Assembly: GCF_947179165.1 (NCBI RefSeq)
Contig: NC_077240.1
Coordinates: 31,296,001-31,360,000 of the forward strand
DNA from: Solanum dulcamara
Lineage: Eukaryota > Streptophyta > Magnoliopsida > Solanales > Solanaceae
Length of the DNA stretch: 64,000 nucleotides
Direction of reading: 5' to 3'
The position numbers were made by a program, and so were the translations under genes. Shown in pieces: positions 48,966 to 60,785 of the stretch (position 1 is its first letter; every line of letters begins with the position of its first letter). The notes beneath the pieces were generated by a model. It saw nothing but the letters and a program-made list of their open reading frames with translations. It did no database searches and had not been told where the DNA came from.

Positions 48966-51910
48966 GAAGCAGAGGTACCAACTCTTCAGTCAGTGCCAGG
49001 AGTCAATGAATATCCAGATGTATTCCCAGATGAACTCCCAGGTCTTCCTCCAGAATGGGGGATAAAGTTCACTATAGATGTGTTACTAGATACTTAGCCT
49101 ATATCTATTCCTCCCTACGGAATGGCACCCGTAGAGCTGAAAGAGTTGAAAGAATAAATGCAGGATTTACTAGAAAAGGGCTTCATTAGGCCTAATATAT
49201 CACCTTGGGGAGCACCAGTACTATTTGTGAAAGAGAAAAATGGGTTGCTGCGGATGTGTATTAATTATAGGCAGCTAAATAAGGTAATAATAAAGAATAG
49301 ATATCCTCTCCCCAAGATTGATGGTTTATTTGACCAGTTATAGGGTCTAAGTGTTTCTCGAAGATAGACCTGCGGCCAGGCTATCATGAGGTACGGGTAA
49401 AGGAAGCAGATATTCTAAAAAAATTGCGTTCAGAACCCGATACGGACATTATGAGTTTAGAGTAATGTCTTTTGGGCTGACTAATGCTCCCGTAGTGTTT
49501 ATGGACCTAATGAACCGGGTGTTCAAGCTATTCCTAGATCTGTTCGTGATTGTATTTAGGATGATATTCTGGTATATTCCCAATTGGAGAAGGAGCATGT
49601 AAATCATTATAGGACGATACTCGGGGTGCTCCAACCCCAGAGGTTGTACGCTAAGTTCTCTGATTATGAATTCTGGTTGACTTTAGTAGCACTCTTGGGC
49701 ATATCGTTAGAACTGATGATATTCGAGTAGATACACAAAAAATTAAGGCCGTAAAGACTTGGCCTAGACCTACGACACCTACTGAGTTATAGTTTCCTGG
49801 GGCTAGCAAGATACTACAAAAAATTCGTAGAGAAGTTTGTTTCTATTTCGGCGCCTTTAACAAAGTTAACTCAAAAGGCGGCTAAGTCCCAATGGACCGA
49901 TGTTTGTGAACGAAGCTTTCAGTGGCTGAAAGACAAGTTAACTACGACCCCTGTTCTAGCTCTTCCTAAAGGACCAAATGGCTACGTTATTTATCGTGAT
50001 ACTTCCAGCATTGGCCTAGGTTGTGTACTGTTGCAACATGGTAGAGTCATAGCATATACCTCCCGGCAGCTCAAGAAGCACGAAAGGAATTACTCTACTC
50101 ATGATTCGGAGTTAGAAGCAGTAATTCATGCTTTGAAAATATGGAGACATTATCTGTATGGCGTACATGTTGATATCTATACAGACCACAAAGGTCTCCA
50201 ATACATCTTCAAGGAAAAGGAATTGAATTTACGGCAAAGAAAGTGGTTAGAGTTGTTGAAAAATTATGATGTTGAAATCCTATACCACCCAAGGAAAGCA
50301 AATGTGATAGCAGATGCACTCATTAGTAAGTCTATGGGTAGCTTGGCAGAGGTACAACCAGAACAGAAAAAAAAGGGAAGATAGTCTATGAGATTTGCCA
50401 GTAGCTAACCTTGTAGTCGTTTGGCTGACTCAGATAATGGTGAAGTTTCTGTTCGAGAAACTGCTGAATCCTCTATCATAGGAGAAGTAAAGCAACGCCA
50501 ATACGAGGAACTTGTTCTAGCACAGTACAGGGATGTAACCTTCAAAAGGAAAAGACCCTATTCGAGGTCACACCTGACGGAGTGCTGAGGTATAGAAGCA
50601 GGTTATGGGTACCAAAGATTGCAGGGCTATGACAATAGGTTATGGTAGAGGCACACTATGCCGGTTATTCTATTTATCCAGGGTCAACAAAGATGTATCA
50701 TGACCTCAGATATTTATATTGGTGGGATGGCATAAAAAAGGGTATAGTAGAGTTCGTAGCCCAGTGCCTGAATTGCCAACAGGTCAAGATGGAGCATTAG
50801 AAGCCTAGTGAACTATTACAGGAGATGGAAATCCCAACTTGAAAATGGAAAGCAATTAATATGGACTTCATTATAAGCTTACCTCACACCCTACGGAAGT
50901 ATGATTTTATATGGGTTAGTGTAGATAGGCTGACAAAATCAGCCCATTTCCTTCTAGTTAGGACTACATATTCAACCGAGGACTATGCGAGGTTATATAT
51001 ATTTCACGGGATTCCCATATCTATTATCTCAGACAGAGAAGCTTAATTTACAACTAACTTCTGGAGATCATTCCAAAAGGGATTGGGAACACAAGTGAAT
51101 CTTAGTACAATATTTCACCCTAAGGATGATGGACAGGCCGAGCGCACTATTCAGACACTAGAAGACATGTTGTGGGCCTGCATTATTGACTTCAGAAGTA
51201 GCTGGGGTGATTATTTGTCATTTATCGAGTTTGCCTATAATAATAGCTATCATTCTATCATCCAGATGGCACCGTATGAGGCTTTATATGGCAGGAAGTG
51301 TAGGTCACCTATTGGTTGGTTTGACATTGGGGAAAAAAAGCCTAATAGGCCCAGACATGGTTCAGCAAGCTGTGGATAAAGTGAAGTTCATTCAGGAGAA
51401 ACTATTAGATACCAGAGTCTACAGAAGTCATACGCACATAACTGATGTCGACACTTAGAGTTTGAAGTTGGGGATTGGGTATTCATGAAAGCGTCACCGA
51501 TGAAAGATGTAATGAGATTCGGCAAGAAAGGAAAACTTGGCCTGAGGTACATGGGCCCTTATCAGGTTGTATGTAGGGTAGGCAAGACTACCTATGAATT
51601 GGACCTACCATCTGATTTGGAAGTAGTACATCCAATTTTTCATGTGTCAATGCTCTGCAAATATATAGGCGATCCTCCTAGAATATTTTTCATGGATGAG
51701 GTCCACGTGATGGAGGAGTTATCCTATGAGGAGAAACCTATCGCCATCTTGGATCGGCGGATTAGAAGGCTGCGAACTAAGGACATGGCTTCCGTCAAGG
51801 TATTGTGGCAAAATAAAAATAGAGAAGAAATGACCTGGGAAGCCAAAAAAGAGATGAAACATAAATATCCGTACTTGTTCCCTATGTCTACGGGTAGTCT
51901 AAACTCCTAA
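48966..51910 (+). pseudogene. Tekay/Del chromovirus pol remnant
   Basis: Domains follow the order of Ty3/gypsy chromoviruses. RT starts near 49080: [44 protein letters not shown], then in shifted frames [14 protein letters not shown] and [17 protein letters not shown] (49440-49520); the DDILVYS box is frameshifted. RNase H-like wording lies at 50031-50340 (YTDHKGLQYIF). Integrase at 50700-51400 has CLNCQQVK, NMDFIISLP, IISDREA and DGQAERTIQTLEDMLW. A chromodomain-like C-terminus lies at 51485-51910 (IAILDRRIRRLRTKDMASVK). It has at least ten stops or frameshifts and is not functional. Confidence 0.85.
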
Positions 51911-52149
51911 ATTGATTGTATTGGCTAATAAGAGGCCTATTGATGACAACCATTACAGAGAAGTTGTCATGTGATCCATGTTATCTATGAAGTACTATGT
52001 GAGTAGTGATGGTTGGAAATAGGTTTGGAAGGATTTGAAAGGAGTTGAAGGCCAAATAATAAGTCATGGTTGGATCTGTCGGATCTGTCCTTTCTTTCAG
52101 ATCTGTCCTATCCTGACTTTCTCGCTCTCATTATTCATATTTTTATATT
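51911..52149 (+). other. Sequence between chromovirus pol and SINE
   Basis: The 3' LTR should begin here, but I could not match it to the 5' LTR at 45401-47131. The element appears truncated by the SINE insertion or a deletion. Confidence 0.4.
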
Positions 52150-52330
52150 ATTTTCGGTATGCGTGGTTCTATCTGACTTTTATCTTATCTCCTTATTTTT
52201 CCTCTCTTGTTCTTCTCTCTTAAGCCAAGGGTCTTTCGGAAATAACTGCCCTACCTTTCAAGGTGGGGGTTAGGTCTGCGTACACTCTATCCTCCCTAGA
52301 CCCTACATGGTGGGATTATACTGGGCATAT
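52150..52330 (+). mobile_element. SINE, + strand
   Basis: It reads taagccaagggtctttcgga, then ctaccttt..aggtggggg, then ggtctgcgtacactctatcc and tccctagaccctacatggtg. It is the inverse-oriented relative of the fragment at 45225. The expected TTG-repeat tail is degenerate. Confidence 0.7.
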
Positions 52331-52535
52331 TTTTATTGTGGTTGGATGTCTTACATCATTAAGCTACTTGAGTACATGTCAAGCTTGAGTAGCAAAGATC
52401 ACGTAGGTTCTCAAGGCGAGACTAGATTACGAACCTACGAAAAAGAGTAAGTACGTGATGCACCTACTTCGCATGAGTAGGTCAAATCTAAAACCATCTT
52501 AATCAATGTGTGTGAATATTAATCAACAACACGCA
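52331..52535. other. Unassigned sequence left of the copia truncation
   Basis: Nothing was recognised. The copia integrase reading stops at about 52536, where the family normally continues into RT. Confidence 0.35.
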
Positions 52536-53488
52536 TCAACTCAAACATATATCATTTTGAGTATGGACATAAGCGACTGGATGCTCAACTTTTATTTCAA
52601 CTGACATACAATAATCATTAAATGATTGAGATGTAAATTCACCAGCATTATCAAGATGAATTGTCTTTATTGCATAATCTGGAAATTGTGCTCTTAATCT
52701 TATAATTTGAGCTAACAGTCTCGCAAAAGCCATGTTGCAAGTTGATAATAAGCACACATGTGACCATCTTGTAGATGCATCTATCAAGATCATATAATAT
52801 TTAAATGGTCCACATGAAGGGTGAATTGGCCCACATATATCACCCTGTATACATTCTAAAACGCAGGAGATTCAATCCCAACCTTAGTTGCTGATGGTTT
52901 GATAATCAGTTTTCCTTGGGAACAAGCAACACAAGAGAATTCCTTAGATTGAAGAATTTTCTGATTCTTCAAAGTGTGTCCATGTGAATTCTCAATAATT
53001 CTGCGCATCATATTATAACCGGGATGGCCCAACCGGTTATGCCAAATGATAAAATCATTAGAATCAGTAAACTTTTTGTTTACAATGGCATGTGATTCAA
53101 CAGTACCAATATTTGTATGGTACAACCGAGAAGAAAGTGCAGGTAATTTTTCATGCATAATTTTCTTCTTCATATTTATTGTAGTAATATAAAGGTATTC
53201 AATCTTTCCTTCATTTGCAGTCTCAATATGATAGCCATTTTGGCGAATAACCTTGAAACTTAACAAGTTTCTTTGAGACTTACTACAATATAATGCATTA
53301 TCAATTACCAATATCGTTCCTCCAGGTAGTAATAAAGCTGATTTTCCAGAGCCTTCAATCAATTTTGTACTACCAGATATTGTATTGACATAGGCCTTTT
53401 TCATAATCAAATGACAGAAATATTTCTTTTTTTTTAATATCGTATGAGTTGTGGCACTATCCAAAAGGCACATATCTCCATTATTCAT
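52536..53488 (-). pseudogene. copia protease, GAG-pre-integrase and integrase start
   Basis: From 53488 the frame reads an aspartic protease region (CLLDSATTHTIL; D-S-A in place of the common D-S-G) and the GAG-pre-integrase HHCC (WHNRLGHPGYNMMRRI ... CVACSQGK), stopping at about 52856. After a frameshift the integrase core continues (GDICGPIHP with the first Asp; IDASTRWSHVCLLST; IHLDNAGEFTSQSF with the second Asp). It ends at about 52536 in VAYVHTQND, just before the catalytic Glu. No RT follows. Confidence 0.85.
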
Positions 53489-54354
53489 TTTGAATCCAAT
53501 TGAAGACTGAGAAATTTATTTATCTTCATAAAATAAAAATGCATTATAAGAAATAAAATAAGTAACAATATTGCTAGAAAAACATAAGTCCCTTATTTTT
53601 CTTAAAAGTTAAATTATGGTAATTTAGAATTTAAAAAATTATATGATTCAATTATGATGAATGTTACAATAATTTAGTTTATGAAATTATATTGTAATAA
53701 ATTTGTAACACATAAAAATGATTGATAATATGAACCTAACGTACCAAATTATTAGAATAAGAATTAACAAACTGAGGTGTGACACGTTAATAATAAATAT
53801 AATTTTATATAAATTAATAATTTACTAGTGAATTAGTTTAATGAACTTAGAATTCAAAATATTTATGGCAAAATATACTTATTAACCTTAAATAAATATT
53901 ATACATAAGTATTAAAAATAAATATAAAATAAATAAAATTATAAAACATTAATATAATATTATTCATCATGTATAGATAATTTGTTTATTGGCAAAAATA
54001 ATATAATCATTATATAATATTAATCAACAAGAATAAACAATTAGTATAATGACATTAAATAAAGCGAATATTATTTTTTAGTAACAATATGATATTAAGA
54101 TTAAATAATAGCACACCAATAGTAATTAATTACAACATTGTAAAATAGCATAATGTAATATATTATAAACTAACTAACTTGACAATTGTATAAAGAAAGA
54201 ATAGCAAGAAAATATATAAACAAAGTATTAATATAGAGAGAGTAGTAGAAATTTTCTTCTTCTTTTTTTTTAAAAAAAAAATACATAAACGTAAAAACAC
54301 GATAATTCAAAGTGCATAAAAATGACAACATATTGAAAAATATGAAATTAAACA
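53489..54354 (-). other. AT-rich gap between copia gag and protease
   Basis: About 870 bases of very AT-rich DNA without ORFs. It lies between the gag stop (TGA at 54357-54355) and the protease frame. On the - strand its distal end is pyrimidine-rich and closes with tttctcag, like a splice acceptor. It could be an intron-like spacer or an inserted sequence. Confidence 0.45.
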
Positions 54355-54400
54355 TCAATTAAGATCCTTAAAAAAATCTTCAACCTCCAAATGAGTAATA

Positions 54401-54412
54401 TCATTGAGGTCA
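54401..54412. repeat. Target-site duplication of LINE copy B, left copy
   Basis: tcattgaggtca here matches tcattgagatca at 59389-59400 with one mismatch. Removing the LINE and one copy restores a continuous copia gag reading (FNDLND/ITHLEVEDFF). Confidence 0.8.
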
Positions 54413-54485
54413 ATCAGAATAAACTTTTTTCTCTCTCTCTCTCTAACCACCGGCGATTGTGAGCACTACAAGCGCCGGTGAAGAC

Positions 54486-55910
54486 ATGGCTAGAGCTCGA
54501 GGAAGAGGATGCGGAAATGGTAGAGGTAGAGGAAGACCTAAAAAAGTACCGAGTGCAAATGTTGGGTGCTCGGTGGGAGTTCGTGTTCAACTAGATGACA
54601 CTGGAATGGGCATTCAAACCCCAGATCCAGATAAGAATGCAGTAGAGCAAAGAGTTACACAAAACTCTTCAGGTATGGCTTCGAAGAAATTAGACATGAG
54701 TAATACCCCTCAAACACATGTAACAGTAATGCCGGCAAGTCCCAGATCTGAGGGCTCAGCTAATGAAGTACCAGTAGATCCAGCTACAAAAATCCCTAAA
54801 TCTGGTGAAAATGCAGTAGTAGTAGAGGAACGAACATGGACGAGTCTATTTACCAAAAATCGAGCTGCAGCAAATGGATTATCACTAGATTATATCCCTC
54901 CTCAAATGCTGAATGGGAAACCAATAGTCCATCTGGACAAAGATGAGGTAAATCAGGAAATCAAAAAATGGAGCACTGCCTTAATAGCCTATTTCATAGG
55001 TGATGTACCGGGTTATAATGCTTTAACAAGATACATTACTCAGTTCTGCTCCAATGTGGCAACACCTCAGCTCTATTACCATGAAGAAGGGTACTATGTG
55101 ATTAGATTTCGATTGACCGAAGATATGAATGAAATCTTCTACTCAGGGCCTTATACCATTAATAATAGACCTATAATTCTTAAACTATGGACTGTGGATT
55201 TTGATTTCAGTAAGGAATTCCCTACAACAATTCCTCTCTGGGTGAAATTTTCAAAACTTCCATTGTGTTGCTGGGGGAAAGGCTCATTGAGTAGAATAGC
55301 TAGTGTCATTGGAGTCCCAATATATGCTGATGAATGTACTGCTAAACAAACAAGGATCTCTTATGCTCGAATGTTGATTGAAGTGAATGTTACTCAACCA
55401 CTGCCTGATAAGATTGCTGTTATGGACCCTCAGGAGAAAGTGTTTGAGCAGGAGGTTCTATATGATTGGAAACCTAAGTTCTGCCCTAAATGCTCAATGG
55501 TTGGACATGTATGCCAAACAATGCAACAACAAACCTTTCAACTCCAGAAAAAGCAAGGCACTAGAAAAGTTGAACAAAAATGGAAACCTACAAGTGTGAT
55601 CAGAGAACCTGCTCCAGAAATAAAAGAAGCTTCAGTGCCGAAACAAGTAGAGGATAAGCCCTCCCAAGGTGCAAAAGGAAAAATGGTTCAGGTGGACACA
55701 AATTCAGAGAGAAGAATAACTGAAGTTCCTCAAAGCTCCACCAGCAGAATTCAGAATGGAGAAGTAATATATAGCCCTGAACTGAACTTGACTAATTTCC
55801 CACTTTTGGAATCTTGGCCAAAGAAGAATGCATGGGGAAATACTTCCAGAAGGCTCAGTGAATATGATCAAGCACCTCCTGATAAAGGAGAACAACCACA
55901 CAGTACCTAA
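54486..55910 (+). CDS. LINE copy B ORF1: nucleic-acid-binding protein (DUF4283-like, zinc knuckle)
   Basis: An open frame of 474 codons from the ATG at 54486 to TAA 55908-55910. The frame extends upstream to a GTG at 54459, but eukaryotic initiation favours the ATG. Residues 1-20 are Arg/Gly-rich (ARARGRGCGNGRGRGRPKK). Roughly residues 95-260 form the DUF4283-like domain typical of plant L1 ORF1 (IAYFIGDVPGYNALTRYI, LYYHEEGYYVIRF). A shortened zinc knuckle follows near residue 338 (CPKCSMVGHVC), then a low-complexity Lys/Gln/Ser-rich tail. ORF1 proteins coat LINE RNA and travel with ORF2 to the target site. It is the only intact element ORF in the window, so this copy could still supply ORF1p. 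Confidence 0.85.
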   Translation: MARARGRGCGNGRGRGRPKKVPSANVGCSVGVRVQLDDTGMGIQTPDPDKNAVEQRVTQNSSGMASKKLDMSNTPQTHVTVMPASPRSEGSANEVPVDPATKIPKSGENAVVVEERTWTSLFTKNRAAANGLSLDYIPPQMLNGKPIVHLDKDEVNQEIKKWSTALIAYFIGDVPGYNALTRYITQFCSNVATPQLYYHEEGYYVIRFRLTEDMNEIFYSGPYTINNRPIILKLWTVDFDFSKEFPTTIPLWVKFSKLPLCCWGKGSLSRIASVIGVPIYADECTAKQTRISYARMLIEVNVTQPLPDKIAVMDPQEKVFEQEVLYDWKPKFCPKCSMVGHVCQTMQQQTFQLQKKQGTRKVEQKWKPTSVIREPAPEIKEASVPKQVEDKPSQGAKGKMVQVDTNSERRITEVPQSSTSRIQNGEVIYSPELNLTNFPLLESWPKKNAWGNTSRRLSEYDQAPPDKGEQPHST

Positions 55911-58900
55911 TGAGTTGGCTCATATGGAATGTAAGAGGACTAAATAAGAGGCATAAGCAGAAGGAACTTAAAATCTATTTATGGAAGAAAGGTATTAAAC
56001 TAGCTGCTTTAGTGGAAACTAGAGTCAAGATTCACAAAGCACCTAAGACTATTGCAAATATCAATCCTGGATGGCAATCTCTCAATAACTATCAATGTGC
56101 TGAGAATGGAAGGATATGGCTAATGTGGGATACAAACCATTATCAAGTTACTCACAGTAGAACTACTGCTCAATCAATCCATTGCATGATCAATAATAGC
56201 ATTGGTACTGTATCTTGTTTTGCTACTATTATATATGCTTTTAACACAAATGAGAAGAGGAAAGAACTCTGGACAGAATTAGCATAAATTGAACAAGGGA
56301 TTGATAGACCTTGGATTATAGCTGGAGACTTTAATGCTGTATTGTATCCAAAAGATAGATTACATGGTGCACCAGTATCCTCAGCTGCAACTCAAGCCTT
56401 CACCAAGTGTCTTCATGATTTACATCTCAATGAACTACCTTGGAAAGGAGATTACTATACTTGGTCAAATAAACAGATGGGTACTGATAGAATCTATAGC
56501 AGAATTGAAAGGATATTTGGCAATTCAGACTGGATGATGCATTGGGGCCATGTGGTTACACAATATGAAGTACCATACATCTCTGATCACTCTCCTATGC
56601 TAATCAAAATTGAGGACAACCAGTGGACAGTCAAGCCTCCATTCAGATTCTTCAATATTTGGGCAGATCATAGCAAGTTCATGGAAAAAGTAACAGAAGT
56701 ATGGCACAAGCAACTAGTACCAGGGAAAATGGCAAATATTTGGGCAAAATTGAAAGCCCTACAGAAGATCTTAAAAACTTTAAACAAGGAGGAATTCCAA
56801 AACATCTCCACTAGAATAACTAAAGCTAGACTTGAACTAATCCAAATACAGAAGCAGATTAATCAACAATGCACAGATGAACTTCTTAGCAAATAAAGGC
56901 AAGCACTGATGAATATTGAGAAATGGAACCTAGTGGAAGAAAGTGCACTCAGACAAAAATCTAGAGCTAAATGGATAAAGCTTGGAGACAACAATAACAA
57001 GTATTTTTCAGCAATGATCAAGGAGAGAACGAATAAGAAAATGATGCTAGAACTCACTTCGCTCAATGGAATAAGCCTCAAAACACCAGCAGCTATTAAG
57101 GAGGAAGTCACTCAGTTCTATAAAGCTCTCATGGGATCTAGCAGTACAGAATTACAAGCTGTTGATAAGAAGACTATGAGGAGAGGAGCTACACTCACTT
57201 ATGAACAAGGAGCTGAACTATGTAGAGAAATTACAGATGAAGAAATCTGGAATGCATTAGCTTCTATTGGGGATGATAAATCACCTGGAGTAGATGGATA
57301 CAATGCCTATTTTTATAAGAAGACTTGGAGCATCACCAAAGATGAGATACTGATAGCCATCAAAGAGTTCTTTATTTCTGGAAAACTCTATCGACCAGTC
57401 AATTGCACTATGGTCACTCTAATCCCAAAAATTGCTAGTCCAATAAATATTAAAGAGTATAGGCCTATAGCTTGCTGCACCATTTTATACAAAATCATTG
57501 CTAAAGTGCTAGCTACCAGATTGCAGAAGATTATGACATATATTATCAGTGAAGCACAATCAGGTTTTATTCCAGGAAGGAAACTTGCAGATAACATCAT
57601 CCTAGCAAATGAGCTTGTTAAAGCTTATTCTAGGAAACACATCTCTCCAAGGTGTATGATCAAAATAGACCTGCAAAAAGCTTATGATTCTGTGGAATGG
57701 GCATTCTTGGAATAAATGCTAGAAAATCTCTGCTTCCCTAGGAAATTCATTGACTGGATACTTGAGTGTTTGCACACTGTGAACTATACAATTTTGATAA
57801 ATGGAGAACCCACTCCTCCTTTTAATGCTGCAAGAGGACTTAGACAGGGGGACCCCATCTCCCCTTATCTATTTGCTATATCTATGGAGTACTTGAGCAG
57901 ATGCCTAGATGAAGTCAAAGACAATGGAAGATTCAAGTTTCATCCTAAATGTGCAAAATTGAGAATAAAGCATCTATGTTTTGCAGATGACTTACTCTTG
58001 TTCTGCAGAGGGGATCAGCACTCAATAGGGACCATATATCAATGTTTCCACAAGTTCTCCCTAGTTTCTGGACTGCAAGCAAATATGAATAAGAGTTCCA
58101 TTTATTTTGGTGGAATCACTGATCAGATGAAGGAGACCATACTGCATCAGTTCCAGTTTAACTATGGGGAGTTCCCTTTCAAGTATCTTGGTATTCCTTT
58201 ATCCACTAAAAAGTTATCTCTTATGCAATGGACACCTCTAGTGAATAAAATTGTAGCTCGAATTACCTCCTGGACTGCCAAGAAACTTTCGTATGCAGGA
58301 AGAATGCAATTAGTTCAATCAGTTCTCTTTGGAATCCAAGCTCACTGGTCCCAATTATTTATTATACCTACAAAAGTCCTTAAACTCATTGAGGCTTATT
58401 GTAGGAGCTTCATATGGTCAGGTACCAACACCATCACAAAGAGAGCACTGATAGCATGGGAGAAGATGTGCTTACCTAAGTCTGCTGGAGGAATGTGGCT
58501 CATCAATATACACCTATGGAACCAAGCTGCTATTGCTAAGACCTGCTGGGATCTTGCTCATAAAACTGATAAACTATGGATTAGATGGATCCATTCTTAT
58601 TATATAAAATCTCATACTGTCTTTAATGTTCATATACCTCAACAGGCTTCATGGATGGTTAGGAAGATACTTGCAGCTAGAGTGATACTAGAACAGATAC
58701 ACACTCAAAGAGACTCACCAACTACTGCAAACTTTTATGTGCATTTGCTGGGTAATAGACCAACAGCCCCCTGGAAAAATATGATGTTTAACAACAGTGC
58801 AAGACCAAAGGCTATTGTTACAATGTGGATCATGCTGCAGAATAAACTCCCAACTACAGACAGATTAACCTCCTAGGGAATGGATGTCAACCAACAATGC

Positions 58901-59257
58901 AAACTCTGTCAACAAGATCTGGAAAATAGAGAGCATCTGTTTACTCAATGTGAATTTACTAGAGCTATTTGGAAGAAACTGCTTAATTGGATTAAATGGC
59001 CACTCTTTCACGCTGATACATGGGATATGCATTTGGAATGGACTCTGAAACAATCTAAAGGCAAGTCTCACAATGCACAGCTCTTCAAATTAATATATGC
59101 TGAGTGCTCTTATGCAATATGGATGGAAAGAAACCAGAGAACTTTTGAAGAAAAAAGAAGAAACTATGAAGAGATAACTAAGGAAATAGCATATATATGC
59201 ACTTTGAGAGCTCGTTTGGCGATTAGTACTCGACTACAACAATCTCTCCTCTTCTGA
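55910..59257 (+). pseudogene. LINE copy B ORF2: endonuclease, reverse transcriptase, zf-RVT
   Basis: The ATG at 55910 shares its A with the ORF1 stop (TAATG), suggesting termination-reinitiation. The APE-type endonuclease shows LIWNVRGLN, LAALVETRVK, IIAGDFNAV and ISDHSPML (catalytic Asn, Glu, Asp and SDH). RT shows YRPIACCTIL, QSGFIPGRKLADNI, ARGLRQGDPISPYLF and LCFADDLLLF. The C-terminal zinc domain reads QQCKLCQQDLENREHLF. In-frame stops lie near 56285, 56894, 57713 and 58874. Otherwise the frame is continuous, so only a few changes separate it from a full-length ORF2. Copy A lacks the RT stop at 57713. Confidence 0.9.
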
Positions 59258-59388
59258 AACTAATTGTAGGTTTGAGGTCTTACTTTGAGTTTTATTTCTT
59301 GTTGGATAACAAACTGTGATGTAGTTTGTTATGATTATGTAAATATCTCTTGGTGATTAATAAAAACTATTAGTTACCAAAAAAAATG

Positions 59389-59400
59389 TCATTGAGATCA
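59389..59400. repeat. Target-site duplication of LINE copy B, right copy
   Basis: tcattgagatca follows the poly(A) tail after two bases. Its partner is at 54401-54412. Confidence 0.8.
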
Positions 59401-60399
59401 TTAAAATCGTCATCCTTCAAAGCCAGATTTGATTCAATATTATTATTATGCAAAGGTCTTTCTCAACATTATTTTTGAACGCCAAGTGTGACTCTATCCG
59501 AGCATTAAAAGAAGAGGCACCACCTCTATTTGCCTTTCTTTTGAAAGAATTTTGATAAAGCCTTACAAAATGCTCAGGCGTTCGACATTCATTTTTCCAG
59601 TGGCCTTTCATGCCACAACGATGACAGTTACTTCTTGAAGGACCATTTTGAGAACTGATATTGTTCTCCCTTTTATGTTGACCACCACCACGATGATTAT
59701 TATATCGTTTTCTGTCATTGCCACGTCCACGCACATTATTGTGGCCATAATTTTTATTTTGTCTTCTTTCAAACTGGCCATGTGCTTTTACCATATTTGC
59801 CTCGGATAATGGAGCAGTTCTAGTGGGACGGGCTTCATGATTTTTCATTAAAAGGGCATTATGTTGCTCAGCCACCAGAAGGCATGAGATCAATTCAGAG
59901 TATTTTTTAAAACCCTTTCCACGGTATTGCTGCTGTAATATTATATTAGAGGCATGAAAAATAGTTAGTGTCTTTTCTAACATGTCCTCATCATTTATAG
60001 TTTCCCCACATAATTTTAATTGGGAAGTTATTCTAAATACAACAGAATTATACTCAATTACAGTTTTAAAATCTTGAAACCGTAAGTGCATCCACTCATA
60101 ACGAGCCCTTGGCAATACCGTTGCCCTGAGGTAGTCATACCTCCCTTTTAAGTCTTTCCACAATTCAAGTGGATCTTTCACTGTCAAGTATTCTATTTTC
60201 AGGCTTTCATCTAGATGATGACGAAGGAAAATCATAGCTTTTGCTTTATCCTGACTTGATGCTGCGTTTCCTTCGATTATAGCATCACCAAGACCCTTAG
60301 AAGGTGGATTTCAGCATCAAGTACCCATGACAAATAATTTTTGCCAGAAATATCAAGTGCCATAAATTCCAAGTTTGACAAGTTTGACAAGTTTGACAT
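59401..60399 (-). pseudogene. copia gag, broken, C-terminus beyond the LINE
   Basis: The ATG at 60399-60397 starts MSNLSNLSNLEFMALDIS with a triple NLS repeat. A frameshift near 60290 precedes the long open part (60235-59417), a UBN2-type gag reading LWKDLKGRYDYL and YRGKGFKKYSELISCLLVAE. A Gly/Arg/Asn-rich stretch follows, then a CX2CX4HX4C zinc knuckle (CHRCGMKGHWKNEC). A second frameshift near 59455 separates this from the true end (NNNIESNLALKDDDFND), which continues across the LINE to the stop at 54357-54355. Confidence 0.85.
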
Positions 60400-60503
60400 G
60401 ATGAAAATTAATTTGAAAGTAACAAAGACAACTTAAAAATAAATTTCTTTAGTAGATATACCTGATATAGAAATTAATTTTCTGAAAAATTAGAGCTTCG
60501 TGC

Positions 60504-60785
60504 TGATAACGTATTATAAAATTATTGTGGCAAAATATTTTAGAGAAAGTAGGAGGAGAATAGAGGAGCAAAAGATTAAATAACTTCACAATTCAAGAAG
60601 TAGAAAATATGAAAAAGAGATAGGAAGATTAAGTTGTTTTTCTTGTTCATTCTATTACAATGTCAAAACATGGCATTTATACGGATGAAAAGAACAATAT
60701 GAAAATGATGTCTACAAGGTGGGCAATCCATTTTCATAAGGTGGACAATCCACTTTCATAAGGTGGACAATCCACCTTCATAACA
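60504..60785 (-). mobile_element. copia 5' LTR, short, with triple hairpin repeat
   Basis: On the - strand it starts TGTTATGAAGGTGGATTG at 60785 and ends near gttatca, followed by gcacgaagctct, the likely primer-binding area. Three tandem copies of about 22 bp (60713-60780) carry the dyad ggtggacaatccacc. The 3' LTR is absent from the window, so the ends rest on one copy. Confidence 0.55.

Larger units (their letters stand above)
54413..59388 (+). mobile_element. L1-type LINE, copy B
   Basis: Full length at about 4.98 kb. It has a ctctctctct-rich 5' UTR, two ORFs joined by a TAATG overlap, a 3' end ctattagttacc and A8 at 59379-59386. It is inserted into copia gag with a 12 bp target-site duplication. 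ORF1 is intact; ORF2 has four stops. Confidence 0.92.
52536..60785 (-). mobile_element. Ty1/copia element, truncated, split by LINE copy B
   Basis: On the - strand: 5' LTR (60785 to about 60504), gag (from 60399), LINE insertion (54401-59400), end of gag (54400-54355), an AT-rich gap, then protease and integrase (53488-52536). RT, RNase H and the 3' LTR are missing. Confidence 0.8.
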
